From Clytia hemisphaerica (Eukaryota > Cnidaria > Hydrozoa > Leptothecata > Clytiidae): a stretch of 64,000 bases of DNA. The notes under the pieces were generated by a model. It was not told where the DNA came from. It made no database searches and was given only the letters and a program-made list of their open reading frames with translations. Shown one piece after another: positions 33,570-44,380 of the stretch. The position numbers were made by a program, and so were the translations under genes. The stretch spans positions 1,763,642 through 1,827,641 of the forward strand of contig CACVBU010000351.1 of NCBI GenBank assembly GCA_902728285.1, given 5' to 3'. Positions within the stretch are counted from its first letter, which is position 1. Each line of letters opens with the position of its first letter.

Positions 33570-33840
33570 TTACCTTAAGGGAAGAAATTTTCGCGAGAAA
33601 AAATTTTTGCGGAATTTAATTTCGCCATTGAGAAATTTCAAAAGAATTCTTTTTACAGAGAAAAAGTTTTTTCATAAGTTTCATCGACATTCAAGACAAT
33701 TTCGGTCACATTAACAAACTTTAACAACAAAATAATAACATCAAAGATGAATGTTTCTATGATAAGTCATGATTAAACTTCATCGCCGTCTTCTTCCTCT
33801 AAAAAATCGAATTTCCCGGAATTTAATTTCGCGATTTAGC
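33570..33840 (+). repeat. Dispersed repeat, TTAAGGGAAGAAATTTTCGCG type, long copy
   Basis: It begins TACCTTAAGGGAAGAAATTT as at 2229 and contains GGAATTTAATTTCGC twice, near each end (about 33610 and 33817). It abuts the 3' side of the LINE remnant. Confidence 0.55.
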
Positions 33841-33862
33841 CGTTAGTGTAGAAATGTCGTAA

Positions 33863-35193
33863 TTAATATGCTAGGTATTTTTGTATTTCGTTCGAAATCG
33901 AAATAGATTGGTATAAAATTGAGTAATCACCATATGTCACTGTAGTTACTTTAGGAATTTTTAAAAGACCAGACTTACAACAAAATACATTATGACGGTC
34001 AGTATCATTTAGACGCCTATATTCAATACTTTGCAGAAGAGGAAGAGGTGGCTTGTGATTTAAAAGTTTAAACAGTAAAATTATATTTAAGTATTTGACA
34101 AAGTCAAAAAAGGAAAGAAGTTTAAAGTCCAAAAGCAAGGGAAACGAATGTGCACGAAAATCAGAGAAGGACACAATTCTAAGAGCTTGCTTCTGGAGAA
34201 CAAGAGCTCGTTTAGCATGAATAGTTTGACGTTGGCCCCAAATTTGGGCTGCGTACGAAAGGTGACAATGGAAAAGAGGAAACTATAATGATGTTAAGGT
34301 TTTTTTGTTGACATAATGTTGAAGTTTACTCAGAGCCCCATTGGCTCTTTTTAATTTGTTACATACAAAATCAACGTGGTGTTTCCAGTTCAGATACTCG
34401 TCAATATACACGCCAAGATATTGGCGATGACCATTGATTTAAATTTTTAAATCGTAGTTGATATTCTTTCTGACTGGACGGAAGATCATAAGCTCAGTCT
34501 TGCTGTTCAGAGATATTTTGTTTGCCTTCAGCCAATTCATCAACAGTTTTAGATCAATATTGGCTTGCTTTGAAATTGGTTTTAGAGATTCGTTTGAAAA
34601 AAATAACATAGTGTCATCAGCAAAAAGATTGACCAATGCATATCGAAGTGCAATGTGGAGATCATTCACATAAAGAAGAAAAAGTAAAGGGCCAAGGACA
34701 GAGCCTTGCGGGACACCGTGTTCCATAGGTTTTGATCTTGAGTTTTTACCAGATACTGACACGAATTGTGATCTACCAGAAAAAAAGAACGAAACCAGTC
34801 AAGAGCTTTGCCACGAATGCCATAAAAATCGAATTTTGACAGCAGAATTGAGTGATTGACCGTATCAAAGGTTTTTTGCAAATCGATAAAGATAGAACAT
34901 CCATACTCACCACCATCAAGAGCTTTAGAAATTTTTGTTTTAGTAGTAAAGAAGAGCTGTCTCAGTTGAATGATTGGAACGAAAACCAAATTGTAAAGGA
35001 TATATAGAGTTAGAATGATCAAAAAAGTTTTTTAGCCGCCTGTGCATAAGTTTTTGGAAAATTTTGTTGATGTTTGAAAGAAGAGAGATGGGTCTGTAGT
35101 TTGAAATCAAATGGAGAGCCCTTATTTTTGAAGACGGGATGACTTTCGCTTCTTTGAGTTGACGTTGAGTTGACGTCAAGAAATTTGGAGTGA
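33863..35193 (-). mobile_element. 5'-truncated LINE with reverse transcriptase in several frames
   Basis: Minus-strand frames carry, in order: SNYRPISLLSNINKIFQKL (about 35085), LQFGFRSNHSTETAL (about 34985), FIDLQKTFDTVNHSILLSKF (about 34880), GVPQGSVLGPLLFLLYVNDL (about 34700), the active site FADD in VNLFADDTMLFF (about 34625) and a C-terminal tail ending at 33863. These are motifs 0-C of a Jockey/CR1-like reverse transcriptase, so catalytic Asp residues remain, but at least three frame changes break the gene. The endonuclease part is absent: the 5' end stops abruptly at about 35193 in a transposase exon, as expected for 5'-truncated target-primed insertion. Confidence 0.85.
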
Positions 35194-35697
35194 GAGATGG
35201 GACAACCCTACGTGAAATGGTGCATAAATACCTTAACAAATTGGGAAGAACTGTGAAATGTTTTAAAAACAATTTACCAGGAGATGAATGGTTGCGTTGG
35301 TTCAGAAAAAGAAATAACGTGACTGTGCGATGTGCGGACAAAGTCAGCAGAAACGAGCTGAAAGTAAGTGCATGTGTATTTTTTGTGTTTTGTGCCTAAG
35401 GTCAGACGGAAATTGTAACGGATTTAAAAGTATTTTAAAAAATACTGCTTTTTGTTGTCATTAACTTTGTTGTAAGCGACTATAATTGCTAAGAAGGGTA
35501 AAATTTAAAGAGGCAGATAGGGTTCGGATTAAATACGGCTATTTTTTATCACACAGAAGTACCACGAAGAATTGTCGACGGCCATAAAGGACATTGATCC
35601 ACATTTCATATTCCATTATGACGAAACCAATTTACAGGACGATCCTGGGATACTTCACGTCAATTATGTGATATCAACAAGCAAAGGCAGTTTTTGA
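35193..35697 (+). pseudogene. pogo-like transposase fragment, unit 1 (HTH_Tc5 and DDE start)
   Basis: Exon 35193-35363 (5' end replaced by the LINE) encodes a CENP-B/Tc5-type helix-turn-helix (LPGDEWLRWFRKRN, VRCADKVSRNELK) and ends at a GTAAGT donor. After an ACACAG acceptor, exon 35557-35697 encodes DIDPHFIFHYDETNLQDDPG, the first catalytic Asp region of pogo/Tigger-type DDE domains. It stops at TGA 35695-35697, far short of a full domain. Nearly identical copies lie at 36895-37437 and 43900-44380. Confidence 0.75.
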
Positions 35698-36360
35698 TCA
35701 ACTCAATACTCAATGAAGCTCCATCTAGACAAAGAACACGAAAGGAAGGTGCTGCAAAGAGAAAAAAATAGTCTAAAATACTTTTTAGATACAACACCCG
35801 TTTGTCAAACAATATTTTTATCCACATTTGGGATATCTCGCAAGACGGTTCGCACTGCAATTGCAAAAAAAGCAAGAAAGAAGTCTCGTTTCAGATGATT
35901 GTAGAGGGAAAGGGCCAACCAACACAAAATATGATGACACTTGTCTCCAATCAGTTAAGCAGCACATCAAAAAGTTTCCCGTTGTCGAGAGTCACTTTTG
36001 CAGAGAGGGAACAAAACGCCAATACCTTGCTAGTAATCTAAACATCTCGAAAATGTACCAGCTCTTCAAAAAGGATAATCCTGACAGTATTGTTGAGGAA
36101 CATTACTACCACAAAATCTTATATGATAACTTTAATTTGGGTTTCCACCAGCCCGAAAAAGACCAGTGTGATGTCTGTATCGAATACAAGAACGCTCTTG
36201 ATAAGAAACCATTGCAAGAAGAGTATGATATCCACATTAAGAACAAAAATGATACACGCAAATTAAAAAATGACATGAAAGAGAAAACTGAAACTGACGA
36301 CAGCCTTGTGGTTACTGGCTTTGACCTGCAAAAAGTTTTGCAGGTTCCGTTCAGTTCTTT
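35698..36360 (+). pseudogene. Second-family transposase fragment, unit 1
   Basis: The frames at 35713-35898 and 35828-36385 together give QTIFLSTFGISRKTVRTAI, then CRGKGPTNTKYDDTCLQSV, QHIKKFPVVESHFCREGTKR, DQCDVCIEY and FDLQKVLQVPFS. This is the N-terminal half, including a Cys-pair motif and a DLQK motif (a possible catalytic Asp), of a transposase-like protein family I recall from insects and cnidarians but cannot name. One frame change separates the two parts near 35895. It follows the pogo fragment directly, without an intervening stretch. Confidence 0.6.
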
Positions 36361-36472
36361 GGTAGCTTTTCTAAGTTATCTGTGAAATCTGAACTGTATG
36401 CTCCAATTTTCTGAGGATTCATTTTGCCATTCTTTTATTAAAGTTTCACCTCTTTCGTAATATTTAGTGAAA

Positions 36473-37437
36473 ATGGCTCCTAAAGGCAAGACATCAAAGC
36501 TGGAAAGAGAGAAAATATTTCAGAAGGTGAGCAAGGCAGTTGGCGATGGCGAGTCCGTTTGGCAAGCTGCAATCAGGTTCGACCTTCCGGGAATCACCTT
36601 ATTGGATCGGATCAATGGGAAAACTAAATCTTCGAATGCAGGCGCACCGACCGCATTAACAATAGATGAAAAGAAACGGTTTGTTGAAGTGCATAATTTT
36701 CTTAAAGGCGGAATAAATGTTTTAAATAAAATATTGAAAAACCACTAGTACTAGGTTTCAGTTTTAAAATATCAGAGCAGTGATAATCACTATTGTGTAA
36801 TATTTGTGAGGTATTTTAATTTTATAAACATGTAAAAGCAGACTTATAAAAACCTCTGCCTCTGGAAAATATCTTCACCTCTCTTTCCCAACAGGTTTTA
36901 AACGTGTTCGCACAATGCAAATTTCCAATTGATGGGACAACCCTACGTGAAATGGTGCAAAAATACCTTAACAAATTGGAATAAAAAATGTGAAATGTTT
37001 TAAAAACAATTTACCGGGAGATGAATGGTTGCGTGGGTTCAGAAAAAGAAATAACGTGACTGTGCGATGTGCGGACGAAGTCAGCAGAAACGAGCTGAAA
37101 GTAAGTGCATGTGTATTTTTTGTGTTTTGTGCCTAAGGTCAGACGGAAATTGTAACAGATTTAAAAGTTTTTTAAGTAATACTGCTTTTTGTTGAAGTCA
37201 TTAACTTTGTTGTAAGCGACTATAATTGATAAGAAGGGTAAAATTTAAAGAGGCAGATAGGGTTTGGATTAAATACGGCTATTTTTTATCACACAGAAGT
37301 ACCACGAAGAATTGTCGACGGCCATAAAGGACATTGATCCACATTTCATATTCCATTATGACGAAACCAATTTACAGGACGATCCTGGGAAACTTCACAT
37401 TAATTATGTGATATCAACAAGCAAAGGCAGTTTCTGA
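36473..37437 (+). pseudogene. pogo-like transposase fragment, unit 2 (psq HTH, HTH_Tc5, DDE start)
   Basis: Three exons. The first, 36473 to about 36688, starts at ATG and encodes a Pipsqueak/CENP-B N-terminal helix-turn-helix (KAVGDGESVWQAAIRFDLPG, LLDRINGK, LTIDEKKRF). Exon 36895-37100 encodes the second helix-turn-helix, and exon 37297-37437 the YDETN block ending in TGA. This is the most complete of the three units and shows the normal order of a pogo-type transposase N-terminus. The donor of exon 1 (GAA|GTGCAT) is weak. The rest of the DDE domain is missing; second-family sequence follows instead and is cut by the 5.2-kb element at 37492. Confidence 0.75.
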
Positions 37438-38499
37438 TCAACTCAATACTCAATGAAGCTCCATCGAGACAAAGAACACGAAAGGAAGGTGTGCATAGCA
37501 CTACTTCGTCACATATCCTTACTTCGTCTCCTATTGTTATTTTCTCTTTTACGTCATAATATATGCATGAATAATCGCATAAATTATTTCTGATTGATCT
37601 TGAGATTAGAGGTGGTTTCTACTTGCTTTTTTTATTGTATTGTTCTGTATGTAACACCTTTATAGCTGTTGAAACTAATGAATTTCATTCTTTCATGTGA
37701 AGGTGTTAATAAACAAATGATACAAGAAATAGTCTATGGTTGATCTCTCTTTTTTTTAAAGGTGTTAACAAGCAAGCAAACTAATAAAGTGAATGGATGG
37801 TCGCTTTTTTGTTCCGTCTAGCAAAAAGTAATACAAAAGGTTGAAATCTCAATGTCTGAACCCTTTTTTTATCAAAAACTTTGTAAAGAACATACTGTAT
37901 ACGGTTTCTAAGAAGCGGCACAAAAAAACTAATAAAATAGGAATCGAATTTGATATTATTTTTTAAATAATTTTAGATAAATTAGTTTTCACATTGATCT
38001 ATCTGTGGAAGTTTTAAAAATCGAAATTTTTTCAGCTTGTTTCTTTCGTATCTCTAAAAGTAATGATAAAGTCTCCTTATAACAAGTCAAAATGTAGAAG
38101 AAAGAAGTTTTTTGATACATACATCAACCAGGTCACAAGTTCTGAGACACTTTCGTTTTCGACAGATCACTCTATCCTATCCTGATCACGGCTGGGATCC
38201 CTTAAAATCGGTCTTACCGGTTACCGATCGCCGTAAAAATTTTAATAATATTTTTAGGGTTAAGATTCAAAAGAAAGTACACCCTAAAGCTTTAAAAAAA
38301 ATTGAATGTTTTTAAAAAATCTCAATAGAAACAGGTATATCTTATTCTGTCTCGTCGGGCGTTTCGGCCGCAAAAGTGCAAGGTAGCAACTCCTCTGCAC
38401 CTGAACTTTCAATATATCGTAAAATTCTTTAAATATCGAAGAAATTTTTGGACGAATAATGGAAGTGAAGAGAGCTTTTAATGAAAGATATGATTAAGT

Positions 38500-39300
38500 A
38501 ACATTTGATGGGGTTTTATGCGAAAAATATCTGAATGTTTATTAAGGAGTAAAGAGTTGCGACCAAGTAGTGTTTGGTGTTTTTGGTCCAAACTATGAAC
38601 ATTTCTAATGAGAAAAAAGGCGTAACGAAGTAGTATTAGGTGTTTGAGGTCCAAATTAGGAAAAATTCTTACGAGTAAAGCGGCGTGACCAAGTAGTGTT
38701 TAGTGTTTATGATCCGAATATCCAAATTAGGAATATTTTTAACGATTAAAAAGTAGCGACCAAGTAGTGTTTGGTCGAAATTATGAACTTTTCTTATGAA
38801 CAAAAAAATGTGACCAAGTAGTGTTTATTGTTTATGGATCCAAACCATGAACATTTCTAATGATTAAAAAGGCGTGACAAAATAGTGTTTGGTGTTTTTA
38901 GTCCAAATTTTTCTTATGAAGAAAAAAATGTGACCAAGTAGTGTTTGGTGTTTTTGTGTGAAAGTATGATCATTTCTAATGGGTAAAAAGGCGTGACCAA
39001 GTAGTGTTTGGTGTTTTTGTTCCAAGTTATTAACATTTGTAGTGAATGGAAAAACGTGACCAAGTAGTGTTTGGTCTTTTGGTGCAAATTATGAGCATTT
39101 TTAAGGATAAAAAAAATGTGATCAATTAGTGTTTGGAGTTTTCGGTCCAAATTAGGAATATTTCTTATGAGTAAAATGGCGTGACCAAGTAGTGTTTTGG
39201 TGTTTGGATGCAAGTATGATCATTTCTAATGAGTAAAAAGGCGTGACCGAGTAGTGTTTGTTAGTTAAAACTATGAACATTCTTAATGGGTAAAAAATTG
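38500..39300 (+). repeat. Left array: GTGACCAAGTAGTGTTTGG, about 60-bp period
   Basis: About a dozen diverged copies of a roughly 60-bp unit. Its core is GTGACCAAGTAGTGTTTGGT, followed by a TTT-GGTCCAAATTATGAACAT-like part and TTCTAATGAGTAAAAAGGC. The orientation is opposite to the right array. Confidence 0.85.
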
Positions 39301-39944
39301 ACCGAGAAACGTTTTTTATTTGTGCAATTTGTAAAGTTTCTTGAGTTAAAATATGTGAAATACCTACCATATACCTAAATTACATTTCTTTAACTGACCA
39401 ATCAAATCACTAATATATATATGTAATATTTTGAAGAGTGAGTGCACGATGAACAATCGTGATTGAATATCTAAAGAAATGTCTCGAAGAAACCATAATA
39501 CGCATGCGCAGGTGCTCTACACATTGTCAGAAAAAAACTTCTGAAGCAAATGGCTTTTTTTCGTGACGAAATAAAACAAGAAAGTATGAGAAGAAAAAGC
39601 AAAATTATTATTTTTTACGTTTTTATTCTGCTTTTTTGGAAATGTATTCAAAACCGAGAACCGTCTTATAGAATACGGCTATAGAAGACGAAGATTATGA
39701 ATTATTCGTCAATATAATTCAAAATGATGGTCGGAATATGGTGAAAGGAAGGGAGCGCACAAACCAGGACAGAAAAGTGGCACGGTTATATTTATCAGGG
39801 AATTTGGACATCGAGCTTACATATAATCCTATAAAATAAGATGACGAAGAGATGTTGGTAATTTTTTTAAACTCCGTTGTAAAATTATTTTGATAATTAT
39901 TCTGGTTTGACATTAATTAAAAGCAAAATGTTGATGTGTGGTCA

Positions 39945-42375
39945 AAAAAATGTATCCTTACTTGGTCACGATGCATTGCGTAAGAGTTCTTTAAAAATTT
40001 CGCAAAAATTTATATTCCCACTAAATGGTCACGTGATTTAAAAGTTAGATTTTACAGATTAGTCAATAGATTTTGCAATTTTGCAGATCAGTCAAAAAAA
40101 TGTATCCTTACTTGGTCACATGACTTGAAAGTTATATTTTGCAGATCAGTCAAAAAAATTTATCCTTACTTGGTCACATGACTTGAAAGTTAGATTTTGT
40201 AGATCAGTTAAAAGATTTATCCTTACTTGGTCACATGACTTAAAAGTTAGATTGCGCAGATCAGGCAAAAAAAATTATCCTTACTTGGTCACATGACTTG
40301 AAAGTTAGATTTTGCAGATCAGTCAAAAAGATTTATCCTTACTTGGTCACATGACTTGAAAGTTAGATTTCGCAGACCAGGCAAAAAAAATTATCCTTAC
40401 TTGGTAACGATGCATTGTGTATGAGTTCTTTAAAAATTTCGCAAAAATTTGTATTCCCACTACACGGTCACGTGATTCAAAAGTTAGATTTTACATATTA
40501 GTCAAAAAGATTTATCCTTACTTGGTCACATGACTTGAAAGTTAGATTTCGCAGATCAGGCAAAATAATTTATCCTTACTTGGTCACATGACTTGAAAGT
40601 TAGATTTTGCAGATCAGTCAAAATAATTTATCCTTACTTAGTCACATGACTTGAAAGTTAGATTTTGCAGATCAGTCAAAAAAAATTATCCTTACTTGGT
40701 CACATGACTTGAAAGTTAGATTTTGCAGATCAGTCAAAAATAATTTATCCTCACTTGGTCACATGACTTGAAAGTTAGATTTCGCAGATCAGGCAAAAAA
40801 AATTATCCTTACTTGGTCACATGACTTGAAAGTTAGATTTTTCAGATCAGTCAAAAAAAAATTGTATCCTTACTGGTCACATGACTTGAAAGTTAGATTT
40901 TTGCAGATCAGTCAAAAAAAAATTATCCTTACTTTGGTCACATGACTTGAAGTTAGATTTGCAATCTTAATTATCCAGATCAGGCCTTGTCTTGGTTAGA
41001 CTTTTCGCAAATCAGATCCTGGTCACTACTTGGTCAACATGACTTGAAAGTTAGATTTTGCAGTCAAAAAAATTATCCTTACTTGGTCACATGACTTGAA
41101 AGTTAGATTTTGCAGATCAGTCAAAAAATTATCCTTACTTGTGGATTATCTTGAAAGTTTGCAGATTTTTTGTCCTCAAAAACATTATCCTTTCTTGGTC
41201 TCATGACTTGAAAGTTAGATTTCGCAGATCAGGCAAAAAAAATTATCTTTACTTGGTCACATGACTTGAAAGTTAGATTTTGCAGATCAGTCAAAAAGAT
41301 TTATCCTTACTTGGTCACATGACTTGAAAGTTAGATTTTGCAGATAAGTCAAAAAAATTTATCCTTACTTGGTCACATGACTTGAAAGTTAGATTTTGCA
41401 GATCAGTCAAAACAGATTTATCCTTACTTGGTCACATGACTTGAAGTTAGATTTCGCAGATCAGGCAAAAAAATTTATCCTGCTTGGTCACATGACTTGA
41501 AAGTTAGATTTTTCATCAGTCAAAAAATTATCCTTACTGGTCCACATGACTTGAAAGTTAGATTTTGCAGATCAGTCAAAAAATGATTATCCTTACTTGG
41601 TCACATGACTTGAAAGTTAGATTTCGCAGATCAGGTAAAAAAATTATCCTTATTTGGTCACAATGCATTGCGTATGAGTTATTTAAAAATTTTGCAAAAA
41701 TTCATATTCCCACTACAAGGTCACGTGATTTAAAAGTTAAATTTTACAGATCAGTCAAAAAGATAATCCTTACTTGGTCACATGACTTGAAAGTTAGATT
41801 TTGCAGATCAGTCAAAAAGATTTATCCTTACTTGGTCACATGACTTGAAAGTTAGATTTTGCAGATCAGTCAAAAAAAATTATCCTTACTTGGACACATG
41901 ACTTGAAAGTTAGATTTTGCAGATCAGTCAAAAACAATTTATCCTTACTTGGTCACATGACTTGAAAGTTAAATTTCGCAGATCAGGCAAAAAAATTTAT
42001 CCTTACTTGGTCACATGACTTGAAAGTTAGATTTTTCAGATCAGTCAAAAAGAATTTATCCTTACTTGGTCACATGACTTGAAAGTTAGATTTTGCAGAT
42101 CAGTCAAAAATAATTTATCCTTACTTGGTCACATGACTTGAAAGTTAGATTTCGCAGATCAGGTAAAAAAAATTATCCTTATTTGGTCACAATGCATTAT
42201 GTATGAGTTATTTAAAAATTTTGCAAAAATTTATATTCCCACTACAAGGTTACGTGATTTAAAAGTTAAATTTTACAGATCAGTCAAAAAGATAATCTTA
42301 CTTTTACACATGACTTGAAAGTTAGATTTTGCAGATCAGGCAAAAAAAAATTATCCTTACTTGGTCACATGGTCA
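39945..42375 (+). repeat. Right array: TCCTTACTTGGTCACATGAC, about 58-bp period
   Basis: About 35-40 copies of a 57-58-bp unit: TTATCCTTACTTGGTCACAT, GACTTGAAAGTTAGATTTTG, CAGATCAGTCAAAAA. A longer variant unit with GATGCATTG...GTATGAGTT and CACGTGATT recurs at about 39960, 40405, 41655 and 42180, giving a higher-order pattern. Some units near 40960-41170 are scrambled. Confidence 0.9.
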
Positions 42376-42676
42376 AAATATGCTTTTTATTTACCTCTTC
42401 GCCTATCATTTTCACACCTAACGGTAATTACTTTATGTATTCTAGAAAAATATATCTGTCAATCAATTTGCCATATTTTATTCAAAGATATCTGTCAATC
42501 AACTTAATAGCTTGCATAATAGCATATGTTACGTCATGTTGTTTAAATGATTAACAATAATCTAGTAGAAACCATGTATATTTGGCTGTTTAATTTTTAA
42601 GCATACATTATGACGTAGAAAAGAAAATAACAATAGGAGACGAAGTAAGGATATGTGACGAAGTAGTGCTATGCAC

Positions 42677-43312
42677 AGAAGGTGCTACAAAGAGAAAAAA
42701 ACAGTCTAAAATACTTTTTAGATACAACACCCGTTTGTCAAACAATATTTTTACTAACATTTGGGATATCTCGCAAGACGGTTCGCACTGCAATTGCAAA
42801 AAAAGCAAGAAAGAAGTCTCGTTTCAGATGATTGTAGAGGGAAAGGGCCAACCAACACAAAATATGATGACACTTGTCTCCAATCAGTTAAGCAGCACAT
42901 CAAAAAGTTTCCCGTTGTCGAGAGTCACTTTTGCAGAGAGGGAACAAAACGCCAATACCTTGCTAGTAATCTAAACATCTCGAAAATATACCAGCTCTTC
43001 AAAAAGGATTATCCTAACAGTATTGTTGAGGAACATTACTACCACAAAATCTTCTATGATAACTTTAATTTGGGTTTCCACCAGCTCGAAAAAGACCAGT
43101 GTGATGTCTGTATCGAATACAAGAACCCTCTTGATAAGAAACAATTGCAAGAAAAGTATGATATCCACATTAAGAACAAAAATGAGACACGCAAATTAAA
43201 AAATGACATGAAAGAGAAAGCTGAAACTGACGACAGCCTTGTGGTTACTGGCTTTGACGTGCAAAAAGTTTTGCAGGTTCCGTTCAGTGAACACTCAAGA
43301 ATTTTACTATAA
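42677..43312 (+). pseudogene. Second-family transposase fragment, unit 2
   Basis: It is very similar to 35741-36345: RLSNNIFTNIWDISQDG / GYLARRFALQLQKK frames, then the VESHFCREGTKR, DQCDVCIEY and FDVQKVLQVPFS blocks. After the DVQK block this copy has about 85 bp absent from unit 1, in which another frame reads EFYYKRKLVVY, a natural continuation of the family. The 5' end is cut off by the TIR transposon; the missing bases lie left of it at about 37438-37491. Confidence 0.6.
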
Positions 43313-43489
43313 ACGAAAGCTAGTCGTCTATATTTTGGCCACTCTTTTACAATCTCAATTTGCGACTGGAGTTCTTTAGTAGCTTTTCTAAGTTATTTGT
43401 GAAATCTGAACTGTATGCTCCAATTTTCTGAGGATTCCTTTTGCCATTCTTTTATTAAAGTTTCACCTCTTTCGTAATATTTAGTGAAA

Positions 43490-44380
43490 ATGGCTCCTAA
43501 AGGCAAGACATCAAAGCTGGAAAGAGAAAATATTTCAGAAGGTGATCAAGGCAGTTGGCGATGGCGAGTCCGTTAGGCAAGCTGCAATCAGGTTCGACCT
43601 TCCGAGAATCACCTTATTGGATCGGATCAATGGGAAAACTAAATCTTCGAATGCAGGCGCACCCACCGCATTAACAATAGATGAAAAGAAACGGTTTGTT
43701 GAAGTGCATAATTTTCTTAAAGGTGGAATAAATGTTTTAAATAAAATATTGAAAAACCACTAGTACTAGGTTTCAGTTTTAAAATATCAAAGCAGTGATA
43801 ATCACTATTGTGTAATATTTGTGGGGTATCTTAATTTTATAAACATGTAAAAGCAGACCTCTGCATCTGGAAAATAACTTCACCTCCCTTTCCCAACAGG
43901 TTTTAAACGTGTTTGCACAATGGAAATTTCCAATTGATGGGACAAACCTACTTGAAATGGTGCAAAAATACCTTAACAAATTGGAAAGAAATGTGAAATG
44001 TTTTAAAAACAATTTACTGGGAGATGAATGGTTGCGTGGGTTCAGAAAAAGAAATAACATGGATGTGCAATGTGCGGACAAAGTCAGCAGAAACGAGCTG
44101 AAAGTAAGTGCATGTGTATTTTTTGTGTTTTGTGCCTAAGGTCAGATGGAAATTGTAACGGATTTAAAAGTTTTTTAATTAATACTGCTTTTTGTTGAAG
44201 TCATTAACTTTGTTGTAAGCGACTATAATTGATAAGAAAGGTAAAATTTAAAGAGGCAGAAATGGTTTTTTTGGATTAAATACGGCAATTTTTTATCACA
44301 CAGAAGTACCACGAAGAATTGTCGACGGCCATAAAGGACATTGATCCACACATCATATTCCATTATGACGAAACCAATTT
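43490..44380 (+). pseudogene. pogo-like transposase fragment, unit 3
   Basis: It has the same exon layout as unit 2: psq helix-turn-helix from ATG 43490 (with a 2-base loss near 43525 that shifts the frame), second helix-turn-helix 43900-44103 ending at GTAAGT, and the DDE-start exon from 44304. Similarity to the other units stops abruptly at about 44380, just after YDETNL. Confidence 0.7.

Larger units (their letters stand above)
37492..42676. mobile_element. 5.2-kb non-autonomous TIR transposon filled with motif arrays
   Basis: Terminal inverted repeats of about 75-78 bp (37492-37569 and 42598-42676), starting TGCATAGCACTACTTCGTCA, differ at a handful of positions. Flanks AGGAAGGTG (left) and CAGAAGGTG (right) look like an 8-9-bp target duplication with one or two mismatches, and the uninterrupted site is present at about 35743. 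The interior has no credible gene. It holds two tandem arrays in opposite orientation carrying a GTGACCAAGTA / TACTTGGTCAC motif, a variant of which (TACTTCGTCAC) also lies in the TIR. Mobilisation must depend on a transposase supplied elsewhere. The superfamily is undecided (hAT- or Mutator-like by duplication length). Confidence 0.8.

Noticed and set aside
34458-34673. Plus-strand ORF over the LINE
   Set aside because: Shadow of the reverse transcriptase on the minus strand.
37492-42676. CRISPR-like regular repeats
   Set aside because: The period is constant but units are contiguous with no unique spacers, and the DNA is eukaryotic; it is a tandem array inside a transposon.
43779-44081. 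Minus-strand 100-residue ORF
   Set aside because: Antisense to the Tc5-type helix-turn-helix exon of transposase unit 3.
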